A stretch of 64,000 nucleotides of DNA from DATLZU01 sp035573855 (GCA_035573855.1 DATLZU010000054.1:1-64000), one strand, 5' to 3'; numbered from the stretch's first letter, positions 46,332 to 55,612 are shown. Notes: generated by a model not told the origin, from the letters alone. Made by a program: numbers and translations.

Positions 46332-47081
46332 ATGACCATCGCCGTCGTCATTCCGACCTTGAACGAAGAACAGGCACTTCCTCGCACGCTCTGCCGCACC
46401 ATCGGCCTCGGATTTGACGAGATCATCGTGGTCGACGGCGGTAGCAACGACCGCACGCGGGAGATTGTCAGCCGGTTCGAAGTTCGACGTTCGAAGTTAC
46501 AGGTCGCCACGTCGGACCTCGAACCTCACACGACGCCTCTCGCCGTTCTAACTTCTCCTTCAGGCCGCGCGCGGCAGATGAACCGCGGAGCGGCTGAGGC
46601 GAACAGCGACGTCCTGCTGTTCCTGCACGCCGATACCCTGTTGCCGTGCGAAGCCAAAGACGCGATCCTGAGCGCGCTGCGCGATCCGGCGTGCGTCGGC
46701 GGCCGGTTCGACGTCCGGTTCGACCGCGACTCGCGCCTGAGCCGCGTCATCGGCGCGATGATGAACCTGCGGTCCCGTCTGACCGGCATTGCGACAGGCG
46801 ATCAGGCGATCTTCGTCAGAAAGACGGTCTTCGAGCGGATGGGCGGGTATGCGGACATTCCGCTTATGGAGGATATCGACTTCACCAAGCGGCTCAGGCG
46901 CATGGGCCGGGTCGCGGCGTTGTCCGCGACGGTCGTGACCTCCTATCGGCGGTGGGACCTCTGCGGCCCTGTGCGGACGATCCTCCTGATGTGGACCCTG
47001 CGGTTGCTGTATTGGCTTGGGATCCGCCCCGAGCGGCTCGCGCGCTTCTATGCGGCGGTGCGTGAGCCGGCGAGAGGCTAG
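46332..47081 (+). CDS. Glycosyltransferase 2-like, rSAM/selenodomain-associated transferase 2 type
   Basis: 249 aa from ATG at 46332. GT-A features: VVIPTLNEE, VVDGGSNDRT and FLHADT, with the catalytic RLRRMGRVA region near the end. The whole protein fits the TIGR04283-type family, which is usually paired with the gene that follows here. A 25-residue stretch (about 48-72, FEVRRSKLQVATSDLEPHTT) is extra relative to the family and is encoded by repeats. Sugar donor and acceptor unknown. Confidence 0.82.
   Translation: MTIAVVIPTLNEEQALPRTLCRTIGLGFDEIIVVDGGSNDRTREIVSRFEVRRSKLQVATSDLEPHTTPLAVLTSPSGRARQMNRGAAEANSDVLLFLHADTLLPCEAKDAILSALRDPACVGGRFDVRFDRDSRLSRVIGAMMNLRSRLTGIATGDQAIFVRKTVFERMGGYADIPLMEDIDFTKRLRRMGRVAALSATVVTSYRRWDLCGPVRTILLMWTLRLLYWLGIRPERLARFYAAVREPARG
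46476..46498. repeat. Direct repeats inside the GT2 gene
   Basis: TTCGAAGTT occurs at 46476-46484 and 46490-46498 with TCGAACCTC-like inverted material near 46520. The bases look like intergenic repeat DNA inserted in frame. Confidence 0.55.
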
Positions 47082-47114
47082 CGGCACAAAGTTATAGGTA
47101 GGTATTCGGCAGGT

Positions 47115-47918
47115 ATGGAGAAAGGCAAGACAGAACGAGTCAGTCCGCACGCGTCCGCCTCTCACCGCGCTTCGGACAGCGCCCTGATCATCTTCGCCAA
47201 GGCTCCGATCGCAGGCCAGGTCAAGACACGCCTCTGTCCACCGCTGACGCCCGACGAGGCCGCCAGCCTGCACGGGAGCTTCGTCCTCGATGTCCTGGAG
47301 CGCAGCAAGACCGCGATCGCCAAACACCGCCTCCCGTTGGAACGCTACCTGGCCTGCGCGCCGTCCGCCCGGCACGTCTTCTTTCAGATCCTGGAGGAAC
47401 GGCACGGGGTGAAGCTGTTGGATCAGGTAGGGGAAGACCTCGGTGCCCGCATGACCCGCGCGTTTTCGACGATATTCTCGTCGGGATACAAGAACGCGCT
47501 GCTCGTCGGGACGGACGTTCCATCGCTTCCGCTGGACACCTACCGCGACGCGCTCGCGCTGCTCGCGGACCATGATCTGGTGCTGGGGCCGGCCTGCGAC
47601 GGAGGCTATTATTTGATCGGGTTGAAGCGACCGGCGCCCGAACTGTTCGCACACATTCCCTGGTCCACCGGCCGGGTGTTCGAACTCACGCGGCTGAAGG
47701 CCGATGGCCTGGGATTCAAGACCGGGCTGTTACCCGTCCAGCGGGACATCGATACGATCGACGACCTGCTGGCGCTGATCGAAGAAGCTGGCAAAGCGGT
47801 CTCCTTTCTCTCGCCGCGCACTACCGGTGCGCTCCGGTTAATTGAGGACCGCCTTCGGTCTCGCCTGCCCGAGGCGCAAGGACGGGCCAGCCCCGGATCG
47901 AGGGTGAACCCGCCATGA
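47115..47918 (+). CDS. rSAM/selenodomain-associated transferase 1 type
   Basis: 267 aa. The core ALIIFAKAPIAGQVKTRLCPPL, VGTDVPSLPLDTYRDAL and DLVLGPACDGGYYLIGL is diagnostic of the TIGR04282-type family of nucleotidyl- or glycosyltransferase-like proteins. It pairs with the preceding gene as in many genomes. No selenoprotein or radical SAM partner is visible next to it. Confidence 0.87.
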   Translation: MEKGKTERVSPHASASHRASDSALIIFAKAPIAGQVKTRLCPPLTPDEAASLHGSFVLDVLERSKTAIAKHRLPLERYLACAPSARHVFFQILEERHGVKLLDQVGEDLGARMTRAFSTIFSSGYKNALLVGTDVPSLPLDTYRDALALLADHDLVLGPACDGGYYLIGLKRPAPELFAHIPWSTGRVFELTRLKADGLGFKTGLLPVQRDIDTIDDLLALIEEAGKAVSFLSPRTTGALRLIEDRLRSRLPEAQGRASPGSRVNPP

Positions 47919-49957
47919 CGCCTGTCGCGCCGACGCCCCACCCCCTCGGCATTCCCGCCACGCCGGATCCCCTCCGTTCGCGCCACTGGTCGGTCGCCGC
48001 CAAACTGCTCCTGCTTCTGACCCCCGTCTTAATTCTCCTTCTCGTGATCATCACCTGGTATCTGCCCGGACGGCAGAAGGTCCGGTTGCTGGAACAGCAG
48101 GTGATGGCGGCCGGAGAGGCGCTGCTCACGCAGGTGCGGAGAGATCGCCAGGCATATCTCACCGAGGTCCTTCCACGTCTGCTCAAGGTCGGCGCGCAGG
48201 TCCCAGCCGACTATCACCGGCTGGCTTCCGCACCGCCGCTTCCCTCCGCACTGATGCAGGATGTCACGGACCTGATGGTCCTGACGCCACAGTCCTATCG
48301 CCTCCGACTGATTAGCCCCTGGCCGATCAACAAAGAGCATGCCGCGACCGACCCGTTTCACCAAGAGGGATTCCGGTTCCTGGCCGAGCACGGCGACCGC
48401 ATTTACAGCCGGCGCGATACCGTCGGCGGCTCGGAAGTCGTCCGGTTCCTGGCTGCCGACCGTGCCCTCCTCCCGACTTGCGTCGCTTGTCATAACAGCC
48501 ATGAGGCCAGTCCCAAACGCGACTTCCGCCTGAACGGCGTGATCGGCGGGATCGAATTGGTCATCCCCATCGATGCGCCGCTGCGGGCGGTGAAGCGCGA
48601 CCAGTGGATCCTGCTCGGCGCTGGTCTCAGCGTCGGGGTTCTCATCCTCGGCCTCGTGGTATTCGCGACGCGTTACGTGGTGACGACGCCCCTGCAGCAC
48701 TTGGCCGCCAGCATGCGCGACCTTGCCGGGGACCGAGGCGACGTCCGCGAGCCTCCGCCGCTGACGGAATGGTCCGACACCGCCATGGGAGAAGAAGTGC
48801 GCGCCGTCTGGCGCGAGCTTCGGCGCATGCACGAAACCATCGGCGCCAACCAGCGGGCGCGCGCGCAGGAGTTGCAGCGCCAGACCGACGCATTGACATC
48901 GCTGAACCGCCGGTTGATGGACCTCCATGAAAAAACTCAGGTGATCCAGCAGGCCATTTCGGAGGAAGAGGTCTACCGGACGCTGAGCCACACCTTGCAT
49001 CAGGCGCTGCCGCTGCGCCAAATTTTTATTCTGCGGCTGAATCGCTCGGAGGATCACTTGGAACTGGTCTGGTCATCGCCCAAACGAGACGACCTGCGCG
49101 TGGATTCCTATCCCGTGTGGGATCGCCCGTCGCACTGTCCGGTTATCCGGGCGGGACGTGAATACAAGGTCGAGGACGTAACGCAGGGGCTGACCTGTTC
49201 TTTCAGTCTGTCGAACGACGGGCCTGGTTCCTACTGGTGCATCCCACTGGTCATGGGCGGCCACACCATCGGTGTCGTGCACTTGGCGAGTTCGGTCTCC
49301 CGTTGCTGGACGGACGAGACCCGTCAATGGGTGGAAGCGCTGGTGAGCGTCGCGGCCCCGATGATCGGACATATCCAACACCTGGAACGCGCCAAACGGC
49401 GGGCATTGATCGACGAACTCACCGGTGCCTATAACCGTCGGTTCTTGGAAGAATTTCTGGCCAAAATGATCCTGCCGGACGAACGCCGCAAAGGGCAGCT
49501 CGTCAGCCTGCTGATGCTGGACCTCGACCATTTCAAGCAAGTGAACGATACGTACGGGCACCAGGTCGGCGACCTGGTGTTGAAGACCGTGGCGACGACG
49601 CTCAACCGCATGCTGAAGGAAAGCGACGTGCTGGCCCGATATGGGGGCGAAGAATTCACGGTGGTCCTGCCCCAGACGGACACCCAAGGCGCCGCGGCGG
49701 TTGCCGAACGCTTGCGGATCGCGGTCGCCGGGTTGTCGCTCCGGCAAGTAGCGCCGGCGGCTCCCGATCACATCACCGTCAGCGTCGGCGTCGCCACCTA
49801 TCCGACGCACGCGCGGTCCGTGCCAGACTTGATCCGCGCAGCCGACGAGATGCTCTATCAGGCCAAGGCAACGGGGCGGAACCGGGTCGTCTGCGCGACG
49901 GCCGGACTCCGCGCCGTCCCTGACCAACCCGTATCCCGAAGGGAGGATGTGTCATGA
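47915..49957 (+). CDS. Diguanylate cyclase with Tll0287-like c-haem sensor and GAF domain
   Basis: 680 aa. One membrane span (about 31-50), then a periplasmic Tll0287/DUF3365-type domain with a c-type haem motif (CVACHNSHEASPKRDF, near 188). A second span (about 229-252), a HAMP-like linker, GAF (about 355-510) and a GGDEF domain with RYGGEEFTVVLPQ (near 576) complete it. The GGEEF site is intact, so it should make cyclic di-GMP. Haem in such sensors reads redox state, NO or oxygen. A small relative of the sensor domain is at 59121-59720. It overlaps both neighbours by 4 bp. Confidence 0.92.
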   Translation: MTPVAPTPHPLGIPATPDPLRSRHWSVAAKLLLLLTPVLILLLVIITWYLPGRQKVRLLEQQVMAAGEALLTQVRRDRQAYLTEVLPRLLKVGAQVPADYHRLASAPPLPSALMQDVTDLMVLTPQSYRLRLISPWPINKEHAATDPFHQEGFRFLAEHGDRIYSRRDTVGGSEVVRFLAADRALLPTCVACHNSHEASPKRDFRLNGVIGGIELVIPIDAPLRAVKRDQWILLGAGLSVGVLILGLVVFATRYVVTTPLQHLAASMRDLAGDRGDVREPPPLTEWSDTAMGEEVRAVWRELRRMHETIGANQRARAQELQRQTDALTSLNRRLMDLHEKTQVIQQAISEEEVYRTLSHTLHQALPLRQIFILRLNRSEDHLELVWSSPKRDDLRVDSYPVWDRPSHCPVIRAGREYKVEDVTQGLTCSFSLSNDGPGSYWCIPLVMGGHTIGVVHLASSVSRCWTDETRQWVEALVSVAAPMIGHIQHLERAKRRALIDELTGAYNRRFLEEFLAKMILPDERRKGQLVSLLMLDLDHFKQVNDTYGHQVGDLVLKTVATTLNRMLKESDVLARYGGEEFTVVLPQTDTQGAAAVAERLRIAVAGLSLRQVAPAAPDHITVSVGVATYPTHARSVPDLIRAADEMLYQAKATGRNRVVCATAGLRAVPDQPVSRREDVS

Positions 49958-50688
49958 GTACCCGCGTCGCACTGATCACCGGAGGCGCGAAGGGCATCGG
50001 CCGCGCCATCGCCCTGGACCTGGCCGCTCAACACTGGGCCGTCGCCATTTGCTACCGGACCAGCGCAGCCGAGGCCGACAAGACCCGCGCTGGCATCGTC
50101 GAACGGGGTGGCCAGGCGTTAGCCGTCCAGTGTGATGTGTCAGACCCGGTCGCCGCCAAGCACTTCGCCGCGCAGGTCGAACAGCACTGGGGACGGATCG
50201 ATGCATTGATCAACTGCGCCGGCCCGTATCATCGCGTGAACCTGTTTGAGGAAACCCCGGCCGGGTGGGAAGAGATGTTCGCCGGCAATCTGCATCCGAT
50301 CTTCTATCTGGCGCAAGCCGTGGCGCCCGGCATGAAGGCGAGAAAATCGGGCCGCATCATCAATTTCAGCATGGCGAACGCCGACCAGATGGTGGCGCAA
50401 CCGGACGTGACGGCGCATTACATCGCCAAGGCGGGCGTCCTCATCCTGACCAGAACATTGGCCAAGCTGCTGGCGCCGCACGGCATCACGGTCAATGCCA
50501 TCTCGCCCGGCTTCATCGACTCCGGCAGCGCCCCGCCGGAGGAACTGGCCGGCATGGTCAAGCGCATCCCCGCCGGCTACGTCGGCAATGTCGGCGATAC
50601 CGTCGCCATTGTGCGATTTCTCTTATCGGACGACGCGCGCTACGTGAATGGGGCGAATATTCAGGTGAGCGGCGGGTGGGGGATATGA
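49954..50688 (+). CDS. Short-chain dehydrogenase/reductase (FabG-like)
   Basis: 244 aa. NAD(P) loop GGAKGIGRA, NAG-like INCAGPYH, catalytic FSMANADQ Ser region and YIAK as the YxxxK pair, ending in GANIQVSGGW. The substrate is undefined; FabG is one possibility. It overlaps the diguanylate cyclase gene by 4 bp. Confidence 0.9.
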   Translation: MSTRVALITGGAKGIGRAIALDLAAQHWAVAICYRTSAAEADKTRAGIVERGGQALAVQCDVSDPVAAKHFAAQVEQHWGRIDALINCAGPYHRVNLFEETPAGWEEMFAGNLHPIFYLAQAVAPGMKARKSGRIINFSMANADQMVAQPDVTAHYIAKAGVLILTRTLAKLLAPHGITVNAISPGFIDSGSAPPEELAGMVKRIPAGYVGNVGDTVAIVRFLLSDDARYVNGANIQVSGGWGI

Positions 50689-50851
50689 GGAGCCAGGTGG
50701 GATGCTCCCGTGCTCGCAGAACGCGCACGCAAGATCATTTGCATTGTTAAACAGTGGGCGGTGCTCGTTCCATGCGCGCAGTGCCGAGCACCCTACCTGA
50801 CTCCTTGATAGCGCGTGAAGAAAGTCACGGCCAAACAGGAGAGGTCGGCTG

Positions 50852-50983
50852 CGAAGGAAGAAGGCCGGGCTGAACTGCTTCCGCTCAAGACCAGAGCCGT
50901 TTGAGTCCGGCGTAAGCCTCTCCTCCGCTTGGCTGCGGAACTCGTTCCGCGCTGACCGGTGTCGAACGAAACTTCACACGACT
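50852..50983 (+). repeat. Dispersed 130-bp repeat, copy 1
   Basis: It aligns with the reverse complement of 52381-52512 over about 130 bp with scattered mismatches; GAGCCGTTT, CGTAAGCCTC and TGCGGAAC are shared exactly. Translated in one frame, both copies give a similar short peptide (SGVSLSSAWLRNSFRAD / SAVSLSSTWLRNLFRSD), so they may be fragments of an old gene. Confidence 0.7.
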
Positions 50984-51033
50984 CCGGCCGTTTCACCGAC
51001 TCGGCGGCACGCGCAAACGTGATGCTCAGCACA

Positions 51034-51053
51034 AAAGGGGTCGGGAGTCTTTT
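51034..51053 (+). repeat. 20-bp arm of inverted repeat (REPIN-like), left
   Basis: It is the exact reverse complement of 51202-51221. The arms are 148 bp apart with no gene between, the form of a REPIN (two REP sequences in opposite orientation) or a miniature transposable element. Confidence 0.75.
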
Positions 51054-51201
51054 GTCGCGAACTCCGAACGCCTCCGCACGCCAAGAACAAGGCATTCATC
51101 CCGAATCGCCTGACCGCATGTCTCGGTCACCTGTCCACCGTCATCACAGTCACCATCCTCCAAACGTGACTTACCCTGGCAAGAAAAGACTCCATGGCAT
51201 G

Positions 51202-51221
51202 AAAAGACTCCCGACCCCTTT
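51202..51221 (-). repeat. 20-bp arm of inverted repeat (REPIN-like), right
   Basis: Exact match to the left arm on the opposite strand. A further direct copy of AAAAGACTCC lies at 51184-51193. Confidence 0.75.
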
Positions 51222-51290
51222 CCCCATCAACACGAAGAAAATTGAATAGCCATATGTTCATATGGCTCCGAGGCGGGCGAGAGGAGCGAT

Positions 51291-52148
51291 TCATTCCTGT
51301 TGACCGGCCGCCAGGCGGGCAAACTGCCGCTTCATTGCGCTGACTCGGACGAGGTAGTCGCGGACGTCGTGGTCGCCGCATCGTTGCCTGGGTGCCAGCC
51401 GAAAGCCGCGCTTGGCAAAGGCTTCGCCTGCCCCAGCTCCGCACAGGTGAATGACCGCCGCCAGATCTTGCTTGTGCTGGAGTATAGCGGACTTCCGTTG
51501 GTGGGCCATCACGCTCGCGACGGCGCGGTCTAGCAGGGCCGATGTCAGCTCGATGGCATGGCTGGGCAGGACGCGGGTGTAGAGGCTGTTGAACCAGCAC
51601 GATCTCACGTCGTGCCAGGGCCCATCCTCGACCACCACGTGGTTGTGGATGCAATACCGCTTCGCTTCGTGAAACGTCGTGTCGGTGATCTGATACATGC
51701 CGACCGCGCTCGATGCAGGTTTGTAGACTTCGAAGGGATTCTGGGCCGGACCCGCCCGCCAGTACGTTCGCGCGACGGGGTTGCCCCCGCCTTCGACCTG
51801 GGCGAGCGCAGCCAGCAGCTCGGGTGTGATGACGGCGGTCGAATGCTCACGGAAGAGCGGCCCGTACTCCCGCCACGTCTCCGGCGGGCTCTTGGCGAGC
51901 GCGGCGTCCATCGGAAAGAAGAGTTCGGTCGGCTTGCGGATCACCTGATACACCCAGTTGACCGCAAGCCAAGCCACCAGGACGACGACCGCGCCGACGA
52001 GGACTCGGACCCCGATCGGCGCGGCCCGCAACGTCCGGATGGCTCGCCGAACCGACCGTGCAAAACGCCTGGCCGCAATGTAGACCCGGCGCAGGCGTTT
52101 CTGTAGGGAAGCTGCTCTGGCAGTACGTGAACGCGACTTAGCGGCCAT
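51291..52148 (-). CDS. Membrane-anchored lytic-transglycosylase-like protein
   Basis: 285 aa. A basic N-terminus is followed by one membrane helix (about 47-68) and a lysozyme-fold domain. The catalytic Glu is in ALAQVEGGGNP, and SSAVGMYQITDTTF matches the downstream SLT motif. A Cys-rich middle (RYCIHN, SCWF, LCGAG) suggests disulfides in the periplasm. It probably cleaves peptidoglycan. It lies between the two copies of the 130-bp inverted repeat. Confidence 0.75.
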   Translation of the reverse strand: MAAKSRSRTARAASLQKRLRRVYIAARRFARSVRRAIRTLRAAPIGVRVLVGAVVVLVAWLAVNWVYQVIRKPTELFFPMDAALAKSPPETWREYGPLFREHSTAVITPELLAALAQVEGGGNPVARTYWRAGPAQNPFEVYKPASSAVGMYQITDTTFHEAKRYCIHNHVVVEDGPWHDVRSCWFNSLYTRVLPSHAIELTSALLDRAVASVMAHQRKSAILQHKQDLAAVIHLCGAGAGEAFAKRGFRLAPRQRCGDHDVRDYLVRVSAMKRQFARLAAGQQE

Positions 52149-52509
52149 GAGCTAGTATCCCTCGGGAACCCTCACCGGCCAAACAGCAGCTCCCAACGAA
52201 GCTCCGCAAACAACGAGCACTCTTCACCTACGTCTCGGATGGAACGAACGCACGGCGAGGCCACAACCTCGGATCTTCTCTACTTGACCCCAGCCGGGCT
52301 GGACTGCTGGAGCGGGCATCAGAGCCGATTTGTGCTCCGACCGTTACCGAAGCGAAACGGCCCGCTCCAAGCGGGTGGTGAGGACTGTGCGAAGTTCCGT
52401 TCGACGGGTAGTCGGAACGGAACAAGTTCCGCAACCAAGTGGAGCTGAGGCTTACGGCGGACCAAAACGGCTCCGGCCTCAAGCGAAGGCAGTCCAGCCC
52501 GGCCTCCTC
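52149..52509. other. Region with the second 130-bp repeat
   Basis: No gene. It carries the second copy of the dispersed repeat at its right end, immediately after the stop codon of the decayed gene. Confidence 0.55.
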
Positions 52510-52512
52510 CTA
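52381..52512 (-). repeat. Dispersed 130-bp repeat, copy 2 (inverted)
   Basis: Reverse-complement relative of 50852-50983, about 1.4 kb away. Confidence 0.7.
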
Positions 52513-53542
52513 CCGCCATTGCAGCGACGCCGGCAAGGCCGAATAGATGTCGTAGGTGATCGCGAAGCCGTAGGTCGGTCCGTAATCCTTGCGGTTCAAC
52601 TGGTCGTTCCAGGTTTCAAACGTGAGCCGCCTGATCCGCATGGCGCCGGTCCAGAATCGTTCTTCCAACGCGTTGCCTTTAAAGTCAGAGAAGATGCCGG
52701 AATCGATGATCGCCCCGATTTGGATCTCGAAGAATGGAGACCCATTGGCGGGATCGTAGATGCCCCAGCTGACCGAGGCCTAAGCCAGGTAGGATTCCGG
52801 CGAGACCTCGCGAAAGGCAGCGCCCGAGTACAGGCGTCCGTACCGCACCATCCCCGACAGGTGAAATCCCTTCAGCCAACCGAGAACAGGAACCGCCTGT
52901 TCCCAGGGTGCGGGAAGCATCCACGACCCGATCGGCGCGCGACGGAACCCAGCGCGCGCAAATCCCTCATGATAGAGACTACCGGTCGAGACCCCGACGC
53001 CGGCAAAGAGTCCGTTCCGCCACGTTCCCAGATCGATCCACCGAGTGACGGAGCCGTCGATTATGAAGTCCGTCTCTTCCCGGATCCGGCGGACCGGCAC
53101 TTTGGGAATTCCCCAGATGACTGGTCGGCTAGTTACCCGTCAGGCCGCCGCCGAGGGTCAGATTCGTGCTCCAGTTTTCCTAATTTCTCCGGTGTTCGGT
53201 CCAACTGATTGAGGCGAAGTTGAAGCCCATCGTCTCGTTGATGTTGTTGAAGCGCTGCCCTTCGCTGTTAAACTCCGTGAACCGATTGAAGTTCCCCGCG
53301 ATCGCCAGAATCGGCGACCGGTCCGGATAGGCCAACGCGCCCCAGTGAACAGCCGGGGCTCCCGTTTCGGCCTGGGCCGCGGCCGGACCCAGGAGCAGTC
53401 CGACCGAGCCCAAGGAGGGTAGACCCGAGCAGTCGATCTGATAGACGCCCTTCCAGCATTCTTTCTCCTTCGGCGTGTCTTCCGCATAAGAAACAAAGCA
53501 ACCGTCATTCCGCTGCAATGATAACGCCGCAGCGGAGCACAT
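52510..53542 (-). pseudogene. Decayed outer-membrane-type protein gene
   Basis: Three open segments in the minus direction join into one protein: LAIAGNFNRFTEFNSEG then NINETMGFNFASISW; PVRRIREETDFIIDGSVTRW then GVGVSTGSLYHEGFARAG; and FFEIQIGAIIDSG then AITYDIYSALPASLQW. They are separated by a TAG at 53180, a frameshift near 53125-53135 and a TAG at 52780. The alternation of polar and apolar residues and the terminal aromatic residue fit a beta-barrel. The 5' end and signal peptide are also unclear. It is probably a dead gene. Confidence 0.75.
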
Positions 53543-53687
53543 CGTAGAACAATCTTGTTTGGTGAAACGTGAAAAGTCGTGTGGGAACGCGCTCAGCCGA
53601 TGCTGAGCGCGAAGGCCGAGTGTCGAACGGAAAGTGCTGCATGCACCTCGCGGTCTATTCAGACTTCGGCGTTGGGAATTTTAAATT

Positions 53688-54011
53688 TTAACGGCCAAAC
53701 GCCTTCTTGAGCAGCGGCTCGACTTCCCCCTTTTTCTCCATCGGATCGAGAATGTCGGTATCGCCATAGAACTGGCCGTCGATGAAGACCTTGGGAAGCG
53801 TCGGCCAATTGGTCATCCGGGTCAGAGCTTCGCGCTTGGCGGGATTCGACAGTACGTCGATGACTTCGTAGGGATAGCCGTACTTGTCGAAAAATTGCAT
53901 CGTTTCGCGGGTGAATCCGCACATGGGCATCGTCTTCGTTCCCTTCCCGTAGATCAGAATCTTGTGGGTTCTGATTTCGCGCTGGATTTCCTCTTCGATC
54001 GGGTCGCCCAT
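53688..54011 (-). CDS. grxD: Monothiol glutaredoxin (Grx4 family)
   Basis: 107 aa. Active site MCGFT (family CGFS; Ser replaced by Thr), TLPKVFIDGQFYGDTDIL region for glutathione binding. Grx4 proteins carry 2Fe-2S clusters with BolA partners. The next gene upstream on the same strand is BolA-like, which fits a Grx-BolA pair. Confidence 0.92.
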   Translation of the reverse strand: MGDPIEEEIQREIRTHKILIYGKGTKTMPMCGFTRETMQFFDKYGYPYEVIDVLSNPAKREALTRMTNWPTLPKVFIDGQFYGDTDILDPMEKKGEVEPLLKKAFGR

Positions 54012-54142
54012 AGATCCGGCCTCCTCTTATTTTTACAAAACACCGGCGCGAGGCATGTAGCATAAGGCGCAGGGCCGCGCCTGGCGAGAACTGCCCGTCC
54101 GACCCTCTCGCCTCTCACCCCTTGCCCCTTGCCAACATCCAA

Positions 54143-54382
54143 TCATTCTTCCTCGCTCGTTTTCGTCGTGATCTCCAACGCATGGATCCGACCGTCCTTC
54201 ATCGGAGCCGCCAGGGCCTGGTAGACCATGCGGTGCCGGTCCAGGAGGTTCTTGCCCTTAAAGTGATCCGACACGACCGTGACAACGAGATGATCCATCG
54301 TCCCCGTGCGATCGGTCACCGAGACTTTCGCATCCGGTATAACCTGCCGGATATAGTCCGTCAGCGCGTCCTGCGTGATCAT
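54143..54382 (-). CDS. BolA-family protein
   Basis: 79 aa from ATG at 54382. The BolA signature DHLVVTVVSDHFKGKNLLDRHRMVYQAL (read in parts: VVSDHFKGKN, RHRMVYQAL) and the invariant His are present. It is the partner of monothiol glutaredoxin in cluster trafficking and lies 131 bp upstream of grxD. Confidence 0.88.
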   Translation of the reverse strand: MITQDALTDYIRQVIPDAKVSVTDRTGTMDHLVVTVVSDHFKGKNLLDRHRMVYQALAAPMKDGRIHALEITTKTSEEE

Positions 54383-54415
54383 CGTGCCCGAAAGAACGAC
54401 GTAAAAATACCCCAC

Positions 54416-54758
54416 TCCTCACGGCAAACGCAATTCCCTGGAAACAGCGAGTCGCGGAGCAAGTTGCTCCGAGCCATTCGCGGCTTGCTCTTGGCTCGTT
54501 TCATGCCGCCGACGGCCCGAAAACCGCTCTTCACTGTTATCGAATCGTATACGCAGGGTATCGGTTTCGATACGCCTCGCCGCGCATTCCGCAAAACGGC
54601 GCGCGGAGAAAGCGCTCGTGACACCCCTTCGAACCATTTTGAAAACCGGCAAGTTTCCAGGCGCTCCGGTCATGATACATCATCGAGCAGCGCTGGTACG
54701 GATGTTGCGGTGGTCGAGCCGCAACAAGGGCATGAGCCTGCGGCAGGAGGGTTGGAGC
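54416..54758. other. Intergenic region with palindrome
   Basis: No confident gene. A near-perfect 17-bp palindrome, CGGAGCAAGTTGCTCCG, is at 54455-54471 and TATCGAA/TTCGATA arms lie about 54538-54573. Confidence 0.5.
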
Positions 54759-54839
54759 ATGACGTTCACCATCGTCGCGGCGATCGGACTCATCGCCATC
54801 GGAATGCTGTTAGTCATCCGAAGCCTCTGGTCTCGGTGA
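54759..54839 (+). CDS. 26-residue single-span membrane peptide
   Basis: ATG at 54759 follows GGAGGGTTGGAGC. The product, TFTIVAAIGLIAIGMLLVIR then SLWSR, is one membrane helix with a basic end, much like the 24-residue peptide after nirK. No homology can be shown at this size. Confidence 0.4.
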   Translation: MTFTIVAAIGLIAIGMLLVIRSLWSR

Positions 54840-55101
54840 CGATCACGATGACAAGACGACCATCCTGGCTGATGAAACGTCGCGGTGTCTTCGGCTCGCT
54901 CAGCGGTGGTGCTTTTCGCGCGCGCCTGGCCGATCTCAACCAACGGCTGGAACCGCTGCCTTCAACTCTCGCCGTAACCTGCGGAAAACCCGAATCCAAT
55001 CGCACAAACATGCAACGGCATCGATGTTGCGCATCGGATCGACGACGATTGAATAGGGTTGGGCCACGGTCCAGCGCACCTCAACAGATAAGGAGGGTCA
55101 C

Positions 55102-55536
55102 ATGACGGAATACAAAACGGATCTCTTCTTCGGCTCCTCAACCGGCAACGGCCGCATTCTTGTGGTCGATGACGAACCGGACATTCGAAAGGTGGTCCGC
55201 TTGACGCTACAGAAGGCCGGCTACGATGTGCTCGAAGCGGAGAACGGCGAGAAGGCCATCGACATCATCAACATGGGCGAGAACCGCGTAATGCTGGACG
55301 TCGTGATCTGTGACATCCGCATGCCCAAGATCAATGGCGTGGAAGCCATCGCGTATTTCCGCAACGCCTATCCGCGTGTTCCCCTGATCGTGCTGACCGG
55401 CTTCCCCGACACCGATATGGCGGCGTCGTTCATGCGAGACGGCGTGGTGGACTACCTGGTCAAACCGGTGGAAGGCGACAAACTGCGGGCCGCCGTCGAG
55501 CGCGCCATGGAACGGCGGGAGATCGCGCACCTCTAG
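55102..55536 (+). CDS. Stand-alone receiver-domain response regulator
   Basis: 144 aa. VVDDEPDIRK acidic pair, CDIRMPKINGVEA with the acceptor, LTGFPDTD and YLVKPVEG. TAAGGAGGGTCAC precedes the start. It heads a signalling operon with two kinases and a haem protein, and is probably phosphorylated by one of those kinases. Confidence 0.93.
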   Translation: MTEYKTDLFFGSSTGNGRILVVDDEPDIRKVVRLTLQKAGYDVLEAENGEKAIDIINMGENRVMLDVVICDIRMPKINGVEAIAYFRNAYPRVPLIVLTGFPDTDMAASFMRDGVVDYLVKPVEGDKLRAAVERAMERREIAHL

Positions 55537-55612
55537 AAGAAGTCGATCTTACCCCGGCACGGGACATTCCGCGTCCCCCACACGCCTCCGGGTCGGCAAA
55601 CGGGCGCACGCG

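Larger units (their letters stand above)
50689..51290. other. 600-bp repeat-rich region
   Basis: No intact gene. It holds one copy of a 130-bp repeat and an exact 20-bp inverted pair (see separate entries). Confidence 0.6.

Noticed and set aside
50793..51095. 100-aa minus-strand frame in the repeat region
   Set aside because: It crosses the dispersed repeat and REPIN arm; no ribosome-binding site and no recognisable domain.
52510..53542. Amber (TAG) recoding in the outer-membrane gene
   Set aside because: A frameshift is also required to join the segments and no other gene in the window uses internal TAG.
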